Part shown: piece after piece, positions 34,434 through 42,915 of the stretch
How positions within the stretch are numbered: the first letter of the stretch is position 1
Layout: the number at the start of each line of letters is the position of its first letter
Source: Pseudomonas sp. MWU13-2105
GTDB lineage: Bacteria > Pseudomonadota > Gammaproteobacteria > Pseudomonadales > Pseudomonadaceae
NCBI RefSeq assembly: GCF_023242315.1
Contig: NZ_JALLIY010000005.1
Coordinates: 248,001-312,000, forward strand
Reading direction: 5' to 3'
Length of the DNA stretch: 64,000 nt
Program-made: the position numbers and the translations under genes
The notes under the pieces: model-generated
Told to the model about the DNA's origin: nothing
The model's input: only the letters and a program-made list of their open reading frames with translations
The model's database searches: none

Positions 34434-35771
34434 TTAGTAGCGGTAGGTGAAATACAGTTCCAGCGCGCTGAACTTCTGATCGTCGCCAAACACTTGCCTG
34501 GCTGCCGCCAGCGGCTTGACCCAGTTATAGGAGAGCGAGGTGGACAACGCCTTCGAAGCCGTCCAGTCGAGGAAGACCACACTCTCGTCGGCAAAGCGCC
34601 GATCACTGACCGACGCACCCATGTAGTTTTTCTGGTCCAGCCAGAACTGATAGTGAATCGCACCCAGGGTCAGGGTTTCGTTGAGGTGGGTCTTGAGCGA
34701 GAACTGCTGGACGTTTTCGTTACTGTTGAACAACAGGTAGTTGCCGACCACATCGCCGATCAACCAGGTGCTCCAGTCGACGAAGCCCTTGCTCAACGGA
34801 TCCCAGGCCTTCTGCCGATTATCGGTGAGGTTGTCGTCGCCGGAGAAGCTCGCATAGCGATAGCCGATGACCGGGGTCAGTGGCAGGGTATTGAACGCAT
34901 AATCCGCCTGGCCATACCAGGCATTGGCATCATAATCGACGCCCTCGCCGCTCCCCCGTTCCAGGGCATATTCGCCATTCAGGGTCAGGTTCGCGATGCC
35001 CGGCACCTTGGCATTCAGCGCCCTGAGGTTGTACACCAGCATCCCGTCCCGGCGTTGCGGCAGGGTGCTGCCCTTGGGCCCCAGCGCACTGACCTTCATC
35101 GCCATCGCCCCCAGCGTCACCTGATCATCGAGGTTGTAATCCAGGTTGACACCCGTCATGCGGAAGTCGCCCAGGTCGGCATCGGTACGCAAGCTGAAGG
35201 CCTGGGCTTTCACCGCGGCATGCTCCCAGGCCAGGATCGCCGAATCCTTGAACGCGGTCCTGGGGGCAAGCCAATAGGCACCGTCCTTTTTCTGGTCGAG
35301 GTTGCCGTCCATGACGATAAAGCCGGTGCCGATCAGGTAGTTCTGCCGGCCAGCAGTCAAGCTCCACTCGCCGCTGCGAAAGCCGCCGTAAAGCTCCTCC
35401 GTCGCCACCTTACCGTCGGAGCTACGGGTGAAACCACCGGCATCGCCATCGCCCAAGGTCTTCGCCGCCACCAGCGAGCCACCGGCCAGCAGGCTGAAAT
35501 CCGGCTGCACGGCATACTCCAGCTTGACGCCGGGCTTCACGTAGAACTCCTGCCAGTCAATGCGGGTACCGTCCCGTTTACCGTTGCGTATATCGACCCG
35601 ACCGCTGCCGAAGTTGACGTTACGGGTGAACAGCGTGGCCGCGCCCGCCGTGAGGTTGACCTCCCCCTTGAGGTCGCCATCCTCGAAGGTGTAGCCCGCC
35701 AGCGCGACCTGGGTCGCCAGGGGTAGCCCGACCGCCAACAGCGTGCGGGTAAAACGCATCATGGGAAACAT
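34434..35771 (-). CDS. Outer-membrane porin, AlgE/alginate-export-like
   Basis: A 445-residue predicted outer-membrane beta-barrel. A signal peptide (LLAVGLPLATQVALA) is followed by repeated amphipathic strands (LSLLAGGSL-like, GYRYASFSGDDN, QFSLKTHLNETLTLGAIHYQF), and it ends in ALELYFTYRY with the terminal aromatic residue needed for barrel insertion. The overall pattern fits the alginate_exp porin family, which in pseudomonads includes many small-molecule channels. The ATG at 35771 has CAGGAG eight bases upstream, and its leader carries AACAATAA. It lies between the NylB-like hydrolase and the PotF-like protein genes on one strand. The solute is unknown. Confidence 0.8.
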   Translation of the reverse strand: MFPMMRFTRTLLAVGLPLATQVALAGYTFEDGDLKGEVNLTAGAATLFTRNVNFGSGRVDIRNGKRDGTRIDWQEFYVKPGVKLEYAVQPDFSLLAGGSLVAAKTLGDGDAGGFTRSSDGKVATEELYGGFRSGEWSLTAGRQNYLIGTGFIVMDGNLDQKKDGAYWLAPRTAFKDSAILAWEHAAVKAQAFSLRTDADLGDFRMTGVNLDYNLDDQVTLGAMAMKVSALGPKGSTLPQRRDGMLVYNLRALNAKVPGIANLTLNGEYALERGSGEGVDYDANAWYGQADYAFNTLPLTPVIGYRYASFSGDDNLTDNRQKAWDPLSKGFVDWSTWLIGDVVGNYLLFNSNENVQQFSLKTHLNETLTLGAIHYQFWLDQKNYMGASVSDRRFADESVVFLDWTASKALSTSLSYNWVKPLAAARQVFGDDQKFSALELYFTYRY

Positions 35772-35790
35772 CGTGAAGCTCCTGTGTGAT

Positions 35791-35798
35791 TTATTGTT
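35791..35798 (-). promoter_or_regulatory. Hfq/Crc-type CA motif, porin leader
   Basis: The minus strand reads AACAATAA, an exact AAMAAYAA match, about 20 bases before the porin start codon. Confidence 0.45.
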
Positions 35799-35890
35799 GT
35801 TACAGGGCAGTGAAAGGCGACGCAGTACGTCGCCAAGACCCCTTCGGGTCGGATGAATCGACAAGCAAGGTTGTTGTTCTAGGGGACCGC

Positions 35891-37153
35891 TCAACGACTC
35901 AAGTGGGTTGCGATCGCGCGCAACATGCGCACGCTGTCAGCATCGAATGGGCTGACGGCATCGCTCAGCGACGACTGCTTGACGATCACCACACCGGAGC
36001 GCTTGTCGACGAACAGGTATTGGCCGTGGATCCCACCGGCCATGAGCGCCTGGCTGTGGTCGTTGAAGACGTACCACTGGCTGCGGTAGGAAGCTCCCGG
36101 CGTCCACTGGGCAAACTCCGGGTCCGTGGCGTAGATCGCGGGATCGGACCCGGCGACAATGCGTGCAACGGTCTCGCTCGACAGCAACTGCCGGCCGTCG
36201 TGGCGACCATCGTTGGCCAGGAGGCGACCGAACCGGGCCATGTCCCGCAGGGTCGCGTTGAAACCGGCACCGGCAACACTGCGGCCCCAGGGGTCGGCCA
36301 GGAAGTAGCCATCGCGGTCACAGCCCAACTGGCTCCAGATGTCTTGCAGCAACTGATCGCAGGCCTTGCCCGAGGCACGCTCCATGACCCAGGCCAGGGC
36401 TTCGGTGGTGGCGGTCACATAGTGGAAAAAGCCGCCATGTTCACCGCGCTTTTGCAGGGACGGCAGGTACTGGTACAGCGACTCGAAGCGGGCGTGCCGT
36501 GCCGGTGCCGGCTGGAAACCGCAAGCGTAGCCATACTGTGAACTCTCGGAGTCGGGGTCGTCATAGACCTCTCTGTAATCGATGCCCACGGCCATGTCGA
36601 ACAGTTGCCGCACGCTGGCATCGGCAAACGCGCTGCCCCGCATCTGCGGCACGTAATGCAGTGCGGGTAATGCCGGATCGAGAATACCGTCGCTGACCAG
36701 TTGCTCGCCCAGGGCGCCAATCAGCGACTTGGTGACCGAGAACATGACATGCCGGTCCTGCGCTTGTTGGCCATTGAAGTACCGCTCGAACAACACCGTA
36801 TCGCCCTGCATGACCAGGAATGCGTCGGTGTGACTGGCCACCAGGTGATCAATGACGCTGATGCCCAGACCGCATTCGCTGGCGAAATGCAGCTCATCCA
36901 GCGCCAACGGAGCCTCCTTCAAGACGCTGCTCGTACCTGGGCCGGCCTGCACGTCGATGGACGGACGCAGGCGTGCCAGGTTACGAAAACCCCACTGGTT
37001 GAATGGCGGGTGCATCCAGTTGGACCAGGTGACACGGCGTTCTGGTTCGGTTGGAAAGCCTTGCATGAGTGACGGCGCGAGACGCTCATCGACTGAAGAC
37101 TCATTGGCCTCGACATAGAGATTGGCCAGCAACGGCACGGGGTTCTGACTCAT
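35891..37153 (-). CDS. NylB-like serine hydrolase (beta-lactamase fold)
   Basis: A 420-residue serine hydrolase of the beta-lactamase/6-aminohexanoate-dimer hydrolase type. The S-x-x-K motif is Ser139-Val-Thr-Lys142. The second motif is FHYVTATTEALAWVMERASG, and the third block is MAGGIHGQYLFVDKRSGVVIV. NylB enzymes cut amide bonds of amino-acid oligomers and relatives act on esters. No signal peptide is visible, so it should be cytosolic. I chose the ATG at 37153; a start at 37228 is in frame but lies in an AT-rich promoter-like region. It heads a minus-strand set with the porin and PotF-like genes and is divergent from vanA. An amide conjugate of an aromatic acid is a tempting substrate, by inference only. 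Confidence 0.78.
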   Translation of the reverse strand: MSQNPVPLLANLYVEANESSVDERLAPSLMQGFPTEPERRVTWSNWMHPPFNQWGFRNLARLRPSIDVQAGPGTSSVLKEAPLALDELHFASECGLGISVIDHLVASHTDAFLVMQGDTVLFERYFNGQQAQDRHVMFSVTKSLIGALGEQLVSDGILDPALPALHYVPQMRGSAFADASVRQLFDMAVGIDYREVYDDPDSESSQYGYACGFQPAPARHARFESLYQYLPSLQKRGEHGGFFHYVTATTEALAWVMERASGKACDQLLQDIWSQLGCDRDGYFLADPWGRSVAGAGFNATLRDMARFGRLLANDGRHDGRQLLSSETVARIVAGSDPAIYATDPEFAQWTPGASYRSQWYVFNDHSQALMAGGIHGQYLFVDKRSGVVIVKQSSLSDAVSPFDADSVRMLRAIATHLSR

Positions 37154-37294
37154 CGGATTGACTCTGGAAATGACTCTGCGTGGAGCAGATGCAGGGAAAT
37201 AATCAACCAAGACAATTTGTTTAGTCAATAAAATATTTAATCAACAAAACAAATACTCCCGCGACACATGCAAAATGTGTTCGATAAACGCACC

Positions 37295-37306
37295 AATGGA
37301 TCCATT
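37295..37306. promoter_or_regulatory. GGATCC-centred operator 1 upstream of vanA
   Basis: AATGGATCCATT is a perfect 12-base palindrome 91 bases before the vanA start. It resembles the ATTGGATCCAAT site described for GntR-type VanR repressors. A second copy lies 63 bases downstream. Confidence 0.6.
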
Positions 37307-37331
37307 AAAAACACAAACTCGATTTTTTTGT

Positions 37332-37369
37332 TTGACTTGATGACGCAAAACAACATTAATGGATCCACT
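37332..37369 (+). promoter_or_regulatory. vanA promoter with overlapping operator 2
   Basis: TTGACT at 37332-37337 and ATTAAT at 37355-37360 are 17 bases apart, a good sigma-70 promoter. The operator AATGGATCCACT at 37358-37369, a near-copy of operator 1, covers the -10 box. A repressor bound there would block vanAB transcription. Confidence 0.6.
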
Positions 37370-37396
37370 AAATACAAAAAAGCTCGGAGAATTGCC

Positions 37397-38440
37397 ATGT
37401 ATCTCAAGAACACCTGGTACGTCGCCTGCACGCCTGATGAGCTCGACAAGCCCCTGGGCCGTCAGATCTGTGGTGAAAAGATGGTTTTTTACCGTGGCCA
37501 TGCAGGCCTGGTGGCGGCCGTCGAGGACTTCTGCCCCCATCGCGGCGCTCCGCTGTCACTGGGATACGTCGAAAACGGCCAACTGGTGTGCGGCTATCAC
37601 GGCCTGGTGATGGGTTGCGATGGCAAGACCGTGGAAATGCCCGGCCAGCGGGTCCGGGGATTCCCCTGCAACAAGACCTTTGCCGTGGTCGAGCGCTACG
37701 GATTTGTCTGGGTCTGGCCCGGCGATCAGGCGCAGGCCGACGCGGCGCTGATCCCTCATCTGGAATGGGCGATCAGCGATCAGTGGGCCTATGGCGGAGG
37801 CCTGTTTCATATCCAGTGCGACTATCGCCTGATGATCGACAACCTGATGGACCTGACCCACGAAACCTACGTGCATGCGTCCAGCATCGGCCAGAAGGAA
37901 ATCGATGAGGCCGCCCCGATCACCACGGTCGAGGGCGACGAGGTGATCACCGCCCGCCATATGGAAAACATCATGGCACCGCCCTTCTGGCGCATGGCCC
38001 TGCGCGGCAACAACCTGGCCGACGATGTGCCGGTTGACCGTTGGCAGATCTGCCGCTTCAGCCCGCCCAGTCATGTGTTGATCGAAGTCGGCGTGGCGCA
38101 TGCCGGCAAAGGCGGTTATCACGCCGATCCGCAGTTCAAGGCGTCGAGCATCGTGGTCGACTTCATCACTCCGCAAACCGAGACCTCGATCTGGTACTTC
38201 TGGGGCATGGCGCGCAACTTCAACCCTCGGGACCAGGCCCTGACCGCGAGCATCCGCGAGGGCCAGGGGAAGATTTTCAGCGAGGACCTGGAGATGCTCG
38301 AACGCCAGCAGCAGAACCTGCTCGATCACCCCCAACGCAACCTGCTCAAGCTCAATATCGACGCCGGTGGCGTGCAGTCACGCCGTGTCCTGGAGCGTCT
38401 GATCGCCCGGGAACGAGCCCCACAGGAGTCACTGACATGA
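37397..38440 (+). CDS. vanA: Vanillate O-demethylase oxygenase subunit
   Basis: A 347-residue Rieske non-haem iron oxygenase. The [2Fe-2S] ligands are Cys46, His48, Cys65 and His68 in CPH and CGYHG. The mononuclear iron region is NLMDLTHETYVH with Asp152, His155 and His160. The whole sequence matches pseudomonad VanA as I know it (for example VHASSIGQKEIDEA). With VanB it demethylates vanillate to protocatechuate plus formaldehyde, feeding pcaHG at 59689-61023. The ATG at 37397 has GGAG eight bases upstream; the longer upstream frame crosses the promoter and is rejected. The stop overlaps the vanB start by ATGA. Two GGATCC palindromes upstream suggest VanR-type repression. Confidence 0.93.
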   Translation: MYLKNTWYVACTPDELDKPLGRQICGEKMVFYRGHAGLVAAVEDFCPHRGAPLSLGYVENGQLVCGYHGLVMGCDGKTVEMPGQRVRGFPCNKTFAVVERYGFVWVWPGDQAQADAALIPHLEWAISDQWAYGGGLFHIQCDYRLMIDNLMDLTHETYVHASSIGQKEIDEAAPITTVEGDEVITARHMENIMAPPFWRMALRGNNLADDVPVDRWQICRFSPPSHVLIEVGVAHAGKGGYHADPQFKASSIVVDFITPQTETSIWYFWGMARNFNPRDQALTASIREGQGKIFSEDLEMLERQQQNLLDHPQRNLLKLNIDAGGVQSRRVLERLIARERAPQESLT

Positions 38441-39387
38441 TCGAAGTGCGAGTGGTTTCGCGCCACGACGAAGCCCGGGACATCTGCAGCTACGAGTTGG
38501 CCAGTATCGATGAGCAACCACTACCGGCCTTCAGCGCCGGCGCCCATATCGATGTGCACCTGCCTGGCGGCCTGATCCGACAATACTCGCTGTGCAACCA
38601 CCCCGAAGAGCGCCACCGTTACCTGATCGGCGTACTCAAGGACCCGGGGTCCCGGGGCGGTTCACGGACCCTGCACGAACAGATCCGGCCTGGCGCGAGC
38701 CTGTCGATCAGTGAGCCGCGCAATCTGTTTCCACTGGTCGATGAGGCCAGGCGCAGCCTGCTGTTCGCCGGCGGAATCGGCATTACCCCGCTCCTCTGCA
38801 TGGCCGAACGCCTGGCACACAGCGGCGCGGATTTTGAACTGCACTACTGCGCCCGTGCGCGGGACCGCGCGGCCTTTGTCGAGCGCCTGCAACACTCGCC
38901 GTTTGCCGAGCGGGTGTTCCTGCATTTCGATCAGGAACCCGAGACCGCGCTGGATGCGGCCAAGATCCTGGCCAGGCCTGAACACGACGTCCATGTCTAT
39001 GTGTGTGGCCCCGGTGGTTTTATGCAACACGTGCTGGACACGGCCAAGGCCGCCGGCTGGCGGGAGCCCTGCCTGCATCGCGAGTACTTCGCCGCCGCGC
39101 CCGTCGATACCGGCGCCGACGGCAGCTTCTCGATCAGGATCGCCAGTAGCGGTCAAACCTTCGAGGTGCCCGCCGACAAGAGCGTGGTGCAGGTACTACA
39201 AGACAAGGGTATCGAGATCGCCATTTCCTGCGAACAGGGTATTTGTGGCACCTGTCTGACACGGGTCCTGGAGGGACTGCCGGAACATCGCGACCTGTTC
39301 CTCAGCGAGGATGAACAAGCCGCCAACGACCAGTTCACCCCTTGTTGCTCGCGCTCGAAAACGCCACTGCTGGTGCTCGATCTCTAG
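38437..39387 (+). CDS. vanB: Vanillate O-demethylase reductase subunit
   Basis: A 316-residue phthalate-dioxygenase-reductase-type protein. The flavin motif RQYS is at residues 48-51, the NAD-binding GGIGITP at 112-118 and the CGPGGF block at 190-195. A C-terminal plant-type ferredoxin domain has Cys265, Cys270, Cys273 and Cys303. It passes electrons from NADH to VanA. Its ATG overlaps the vanA stop (38437-38440), so the subunits are translationally coupled. An intrinsic terminator lies about 170 bases downstream. Confidence 0.93.
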   Translation: MIEVRVVSRHDEARDICSYELASIDEQPLPAFSAGAHIDVHLPGGLIRQYSLCNHPEERHRYLIGVLKDPGSRGGSRTLHEQIRPGASLSISEPRNLFPLVDEARRSLLFAGGIGITPLLCMAERLAHSGADFELHYCARARDRAAFVERLQHSPFAERVFLHFDQEPETALDAAKILARPEHDVHVYVCGPGGFMQHVLDTAKAAGWREPCLHREYFAAAPVDTGADGSFSIRIASSGQTFEVPADKSVVQVLQDKGIEIAISCEQGICGTCLTRVLEGLPEHRDLFLSEDEQAANDQFTPCCSRSKTPLLVLDL

Positions 39388-39554
39388 CGGTCCAGTCCTG
39401 GAGGCTCATGCTGCGGGCGGACCTGTCATTCGAATGCAATACAACCCGGCCTAATATCCGCAGCGTCAAATTCAATCCTGGGCTGATGACGCTTCAGCCC
39501 TGTTTGACGCGAAATACCGGGTGTTGATTAAAAGTCGCTGCATTGATTTCCAGT

Positions 39555-39588
39555 ATCGGCCTGCGAGGCAAACCTCCAGGCCGATTTT
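39555..39588 (+). terminator. Intrinsic terminator downstream of vanB
   Basis: ATCGGCCTG pairs with CAGGCCGAT around an inner GAGG/CCTC stem and a CAAA loop, followed by TTTC. It closes the vanAB unit before the nucleoside module. The rest of the 323-base gap 39388-39710 holds the LacI-type operator at 39600 and presumably the transporter promoter; no gene was seen there. Confidence 0.65.
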
Positions 39589-39599
39589 CAAGAACAGGA

Positions 39600-39615
39600 A
39601 TCTACGCGCGTAGAT
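39600..39615. promoter_or_regulatory. LacI-type operator, copy 1
   Basis: ATCTACGCGCGTAGAT is a perfect 16-base palindrome with the central CG pair usual for LacI-family sites, 96 bases before the MHS transporter start. A near-identical copy lies at 42847-42862 before the LacI gene. Confidence 0.7.
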
Positions 39616-39710
39616 AAACCTGCAACGCCAGGAATCGCAATGTCATCGACGCGAAAGCAGAGCCCCTCAATGGGCCTGTACGGGCCATCCTCAGACCAGG
39701 AGTTTTCTTG

Positions 39711-41105
39711 ATGTCCACAGTTGAAAGTGCTGCTCAATACGCCACGTTCAGAGCAGGGGGGGCCGCGGATGAAAGCTTGATGACCGCGCAAGGACGCAGG
39801 GAGCTGTATCGCGCCACCCTCGCCTGCTGGCTGGGTACGGCGATGGAGTATGCGGACTTTGCGCTCTATGGCTTGGCCGCGGGCCTTATCTTCGGCGATG
39901 TGTTTTTCCCGAATGTCACACCGGCCATGGCCTTGCTTTCCACGTTCGCGACATGGTCAGTGGGGTTTGTAGCGCGGCCGATCGGTGCACTGTTCTTCGG
40001 CTGGCTGGGCGACCGCAAGGGACGCAAGGTGGTCATGCTCTCTACCGTTGTATTGATGGGGGCTTCCACCACCTTGATCGGCTTGATCCCCAGTTACTCA
40101 TCGATCGGCCTCTGGGCTCCCGTGTGCCTGGTAGTGCTGCGCTTTACCCAGGGCTTTGGCGCGGGTGCCGAACTGGCGGCGGGTACCGTGATGCTCGGTG
40201 AATTTGCCCCCGCACGACGACGGGGTCTGGTGTCATCGGTGATTGCCTTGGGCTCGAACAGCGGCACCCTGCTGGCCTCAGGGGTCTGGCTGGCGGTTGT
40301 GCAAATGGATCAACAATCATTGCAGGAATGGGGATGGCGCATCCCGTTCCTGTGCAGTTCGCTGATTGCACTGGCCGCCCTGTGGATCCGGCGCAACCTG
40401 CGAGAAACCCCGGTATTCGAACTCAGAAAGGCCCAGTTGCAGGCTCAGCGCAACAGCACCATCGCCGCGCTCTCCCCCCTCGAACAGCCTGCCGGCTTGT
40501 GGAAAGGCAGCCGGGCATTTCTCACCATGGTCGGTTTGCGCATCGGCGAAAACGGCCCCTCCTACCTGGCCCAGGGGTTTATCGTCGGCTACGTGGTGAA
40601 AGTGCTCGCGGTCAATAAATCCGTCGCGACCCAGGCCGTCCTGATCGCATCGATACTGGGTTTTTTAATCATCCCATTGGCCGGCTGGCTGTCTGATCGC
40701 TTTGGTCGGCGCGTAATCTACCGCTGGTTCTGCCTGCTACTGATGCTCTATGCCTTCCCGGCATTCATGTTGCTCGATTCGCGCGATCCGAGCATCGTCA
40801 CAGCCACCATCGTGCTGGGCATGGGCCTGGCATCGCTGGGAATCTTTGGCGTGCAAGCGGCCTGGAGCGTTGAGCTATTCGGGGTCAAGAATCGCTATAC
40901 CAAGTTGGCCATGGCCAAGGAACTGGGTTCGATTCTATCGGGCGGCACCGCGCCACTGGTCGCCGCCGCACTCCTCTCATGGACCGGGCATTGGTGGCCG
41001 ATTGCCACCTACTTTGTCGCGATGGCGGGGATTGGCCTGCTGACGACCTTCGTTGCACCGGAAACTCGCGGCCGCGATTTGAACGCCCTGGAAGACGCTA
41101 TTTAG
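39711..41105 (+). CDS. MFS transporter, metabolite:H+ symporter type
   Basis: A 464-residue transporter with twelve predicted helices of the metabolite:H+ symporter (ShiA/ProP-like) branch. It has the GDRKGRKVVM loop between helices 2 and 3, RFTQGFGAGAELAAGTVMLGEFAP and WLSDRFGRRV in the second half. The ATG at 39711 has AGGAG eight bases upstream. The LacI-type operator at 39600-39615 sits in its promoter, and the same site precedes the LacI-nucleoside hydrolase genes. The likely substrate is therefore a nucleoside or a related riboside, although family members mostly carry organic acids and betaines. Confidence 0.86.
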   Translation: MSTVESAAQYATFRAGGAADESLMTAQGRRELYRATLACWLGTAMEYADFALYGLAAGLIFGDVFFPNVTPAMALLSTFATWSVGFVARPIGALFFGWLGDRKGRKVVMLSTVVLMGASTTLIGLIPSYSSIGLWAPVCLVVLRFTQGFGAGAELAAGTVMLGEFAPARRRGLVSSVIALGSNSGTLLASGVWLAVVQMDQQSLQEWGWRIPFLCSSLIALAALWIRRNLRETPVFELRKAQLQAQRNSTIAALSPLEQPAGLWKGSRAFLTMVGLRIGENGPSYLAQGFIVGYVVKVLAVNKSVATQAVLIASILGFLIIPLAGWLSDRFGRRVIYRWFCLLLMLYAFPAFMLLDSRDPSIVTATIVLGMGLASLGIFGVQAAWSVELFGVKNRYTKLAMAKELGSILSGGTAPLVAAALLSWTGHWWPIATYFVAMAGIGLLTTFVAPETRGRDLNALEDAI

Positions 41106-41336
41106 AGGGTGACCAAGTTCCAGCGCGCGCCTGGCACGGCGAAACATTCAACTTCCGCAACCGCGTGCCATCAACCTGAACGATAGTCACGCGCGACCAA
41201 ATATAACAGCCCAATATCAGACCGCCTCACTGATAACTTTTAACGCCTCTTAGAAAAACCTGACCGCGTACGACTGACTGTTTACAGGTCGAGTAGACGC
41301 ACGCCTATCCATCCGCAAAACTATAGGAGTATCGCA

Positions 41337-42668
41337 ATGAAAAGCCCCACTCTCGCACTGGCCGTTACAGCAAGTATCCTGGCACAACAAACACTCGCCG
41401 CCGGTTTTATCGATGACAGTAGCGCCTCGCTCAACTCACGTACTTACTACCTTCGCAATGACAACCCGAATGCCCCGGGGGTCGACCAAAGCGAACTGGC
41501 GCAAGGTTTCAAACTGGACTATCTCTCAGGGTTTACCCAAGGCACGGTGGGTTTTGGTCTCGATGTCCAGGCCATGCAAGCTTTCAATCTTTCCGGGGGG
41601 ATCCAACACCCGAACGCCAGCACCTCGAACTCATTTGTTCCGGTGAACTCCGACGGCACCCCCGTGGACAGCTGGAGCCGGCTGGCGGGCAATGCCAAGG
41701 TTCGCCTCTCGAAAACAGAATTGCATGCCGGCGGTGCGCTCTCCCCCAACCTTCCCATCCTGATTGCAAACGATGGTCGACTGCTCCCGCAAACTTTTGA
41801 GGGGGTTACACTGATGTCCAGAGAAATCGATAACCTGACAATCAATGCCGGGCAACTGAATAGCTCGACGGGACGTGCGTCCTCAAATGCCACAGGATTG
41901 GCCGTTGCTGGCGGCACTCAGGCAAGTAACAAATTCACTTATGCTGGCGGAGACTGGAAACTCAACAAAGATACCGTTCTTCAATACTACCATGCCAATC
42001 TCAGTAATTATTACCAGCAACACTTCCTCGGATTTTTGAACACCACCCCACTCAGCGACAACTCCAGGATCAAAACCGATCTGCGTTACTTCAACAGCAC
42101 CGCGCAAGGCAAAAATGGCGACCCTGGTTATATCTTCAACAACAACGGCGGTTATGCCAGTCACCCGGGAAAAGTCGATAACACCACCTGGAGCGCGGCC
42201 TTCACTTACTCCCTGGGCGGCAGTTCGTTCATGCTCGGCCGGCAACAGGTTTCCGACTCGGGAGGCACGGTGTATCTGAACCAAGGCAACGTACTGAGCG
42301 GCGCTGGCAATAACGAAGGCAACGGCGGTGCCAGTGTCTACCTCATCACCGACGTAATGGCCAACTCCTTTATCCGTGCGGGAGAAAACACCAACTTTGC
42401 CCAATATTCTTATGACTTCGCCGCGCTTGGGGTCCCCGGCCTCTCCGCATCGGCCATGTACCTGCATGGCGACGATATCCGTTCGACCGGCGGTGCCAGG
42501 TACTCGGAATGGGAACGTGACATGCGCATCGACTACGTGGTGCAGAGTGGCGTCCTGAAAGGTTTCGGCACCTCCCTGCGCGAAGGCAGCTTGCGCAGTG
42601 GCATTCCAAACGTCGCTGCGGTCGATCAGGCCCGCCTGATCTTCAGCTACACCTACGCGTTCTTCTGA
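41337..42668 (+). CDS. OprD-family outer-membrane porin
   Basis: A 443-residue OprD-type channel. A signal peptide (LALAVTASILAQQTLA) is followed by GFIDDSSASLNSRTYYLRND, the usual OprD opening. The 18-strand barrel includes LSKTELHAGGALSPNLPILIANDGRLLPQTFEG and NSFIRAGENTNFAQYSYDF, and the terminal residues YTYAFF end in Phe. AGGAG lies six bases before the ATG. It is AT-richer than its neighbours, with many AAC/AAT Asn codons. It lies between the MHS transporter and the LacI gene and should let the module's substrate cross the outer membrane. Confidence 0.9.
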   Translation: MKSPTLALAVTASILAQQTLAAGFIDDSSASLNSRTYYLRNDNPNAPGVDQSELAQGFKLDYLSGFTQGTVGFGLDVQAMQAFNLSGGIQHPNASTSNSFVPVNSDGTPVDSWSRLAGNAKVRLSKTELHAGGALSPNLPILIANDGRLLPQTFEGVTLMSREIDNLTINAGQLNSSTGRASSNATGLAVAGGTQASNKFTYAGGDWKLNKDTVLQYYHANLSNYYQQHFLGFLNTTPLSDNSRIKTDLRYFNSTAQGKNGDPGYIFNNNGGYASHPGKVDNTTWSAAFTYSLGGSSFMLGRQQVSDSGGTVYLNQGNVLSGAGNNEGNGGASVYLITDVMANSFIRAGENTNFAQYSYDFAALGVPGLSASAMYLHGDDIRSTGGARYSEWERDMRIDYVVQSGVLKGFGTSLREGSLRSGIPNVAAVDQARLIFSYTYAFF

Positions 42669-42846
42669 TTCGCGACGGGCTGAAAAAAGGGCTGCGGGTG
42701 ACTCGAGGGAACAAGGTCCCGGTCATCAAACTGACACAAAACCGAGGTGACAATGCCACATTCCACAAAGCTGTACCGGCCAGTTGATGAAGCGGCATGT
42801 TCCGGTTCCCACCTCAGCCCTTTTTCGAGGTTTTTCCAGCGCAGGA

Positions 42847-42862
42847 ATCTACGCGAGTAGAT
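42847..42862. promoter_or_regulatory. LacI-type operator, copy 2
   Basis: ATCTACGCGAGTAGAT differs from copy 1 (39600-39615) by one base. It lies 54 bases before the LacI gene start, so the repressor should control its own gene and the nucleoside hydrolase behind it. Flanking GGA and TA bases are also shared. Confidence 0.7.
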
Positions 42863-42915
42863 AAGCTGCGACAGCCCCTGTATGTCTGTCTATTCACAAG
42901 AAATGGTAGGTTGTT

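Noticed and set aside
42685..42825. Inverted AAAAAGGGCTG / CAGCCCTTTTT pair flanking the OprD-LacI gap
   Set aside because: Arms are only 11 bases and 119 bases apart, with no target duplication or internal gene; too weak to call a mobile element.
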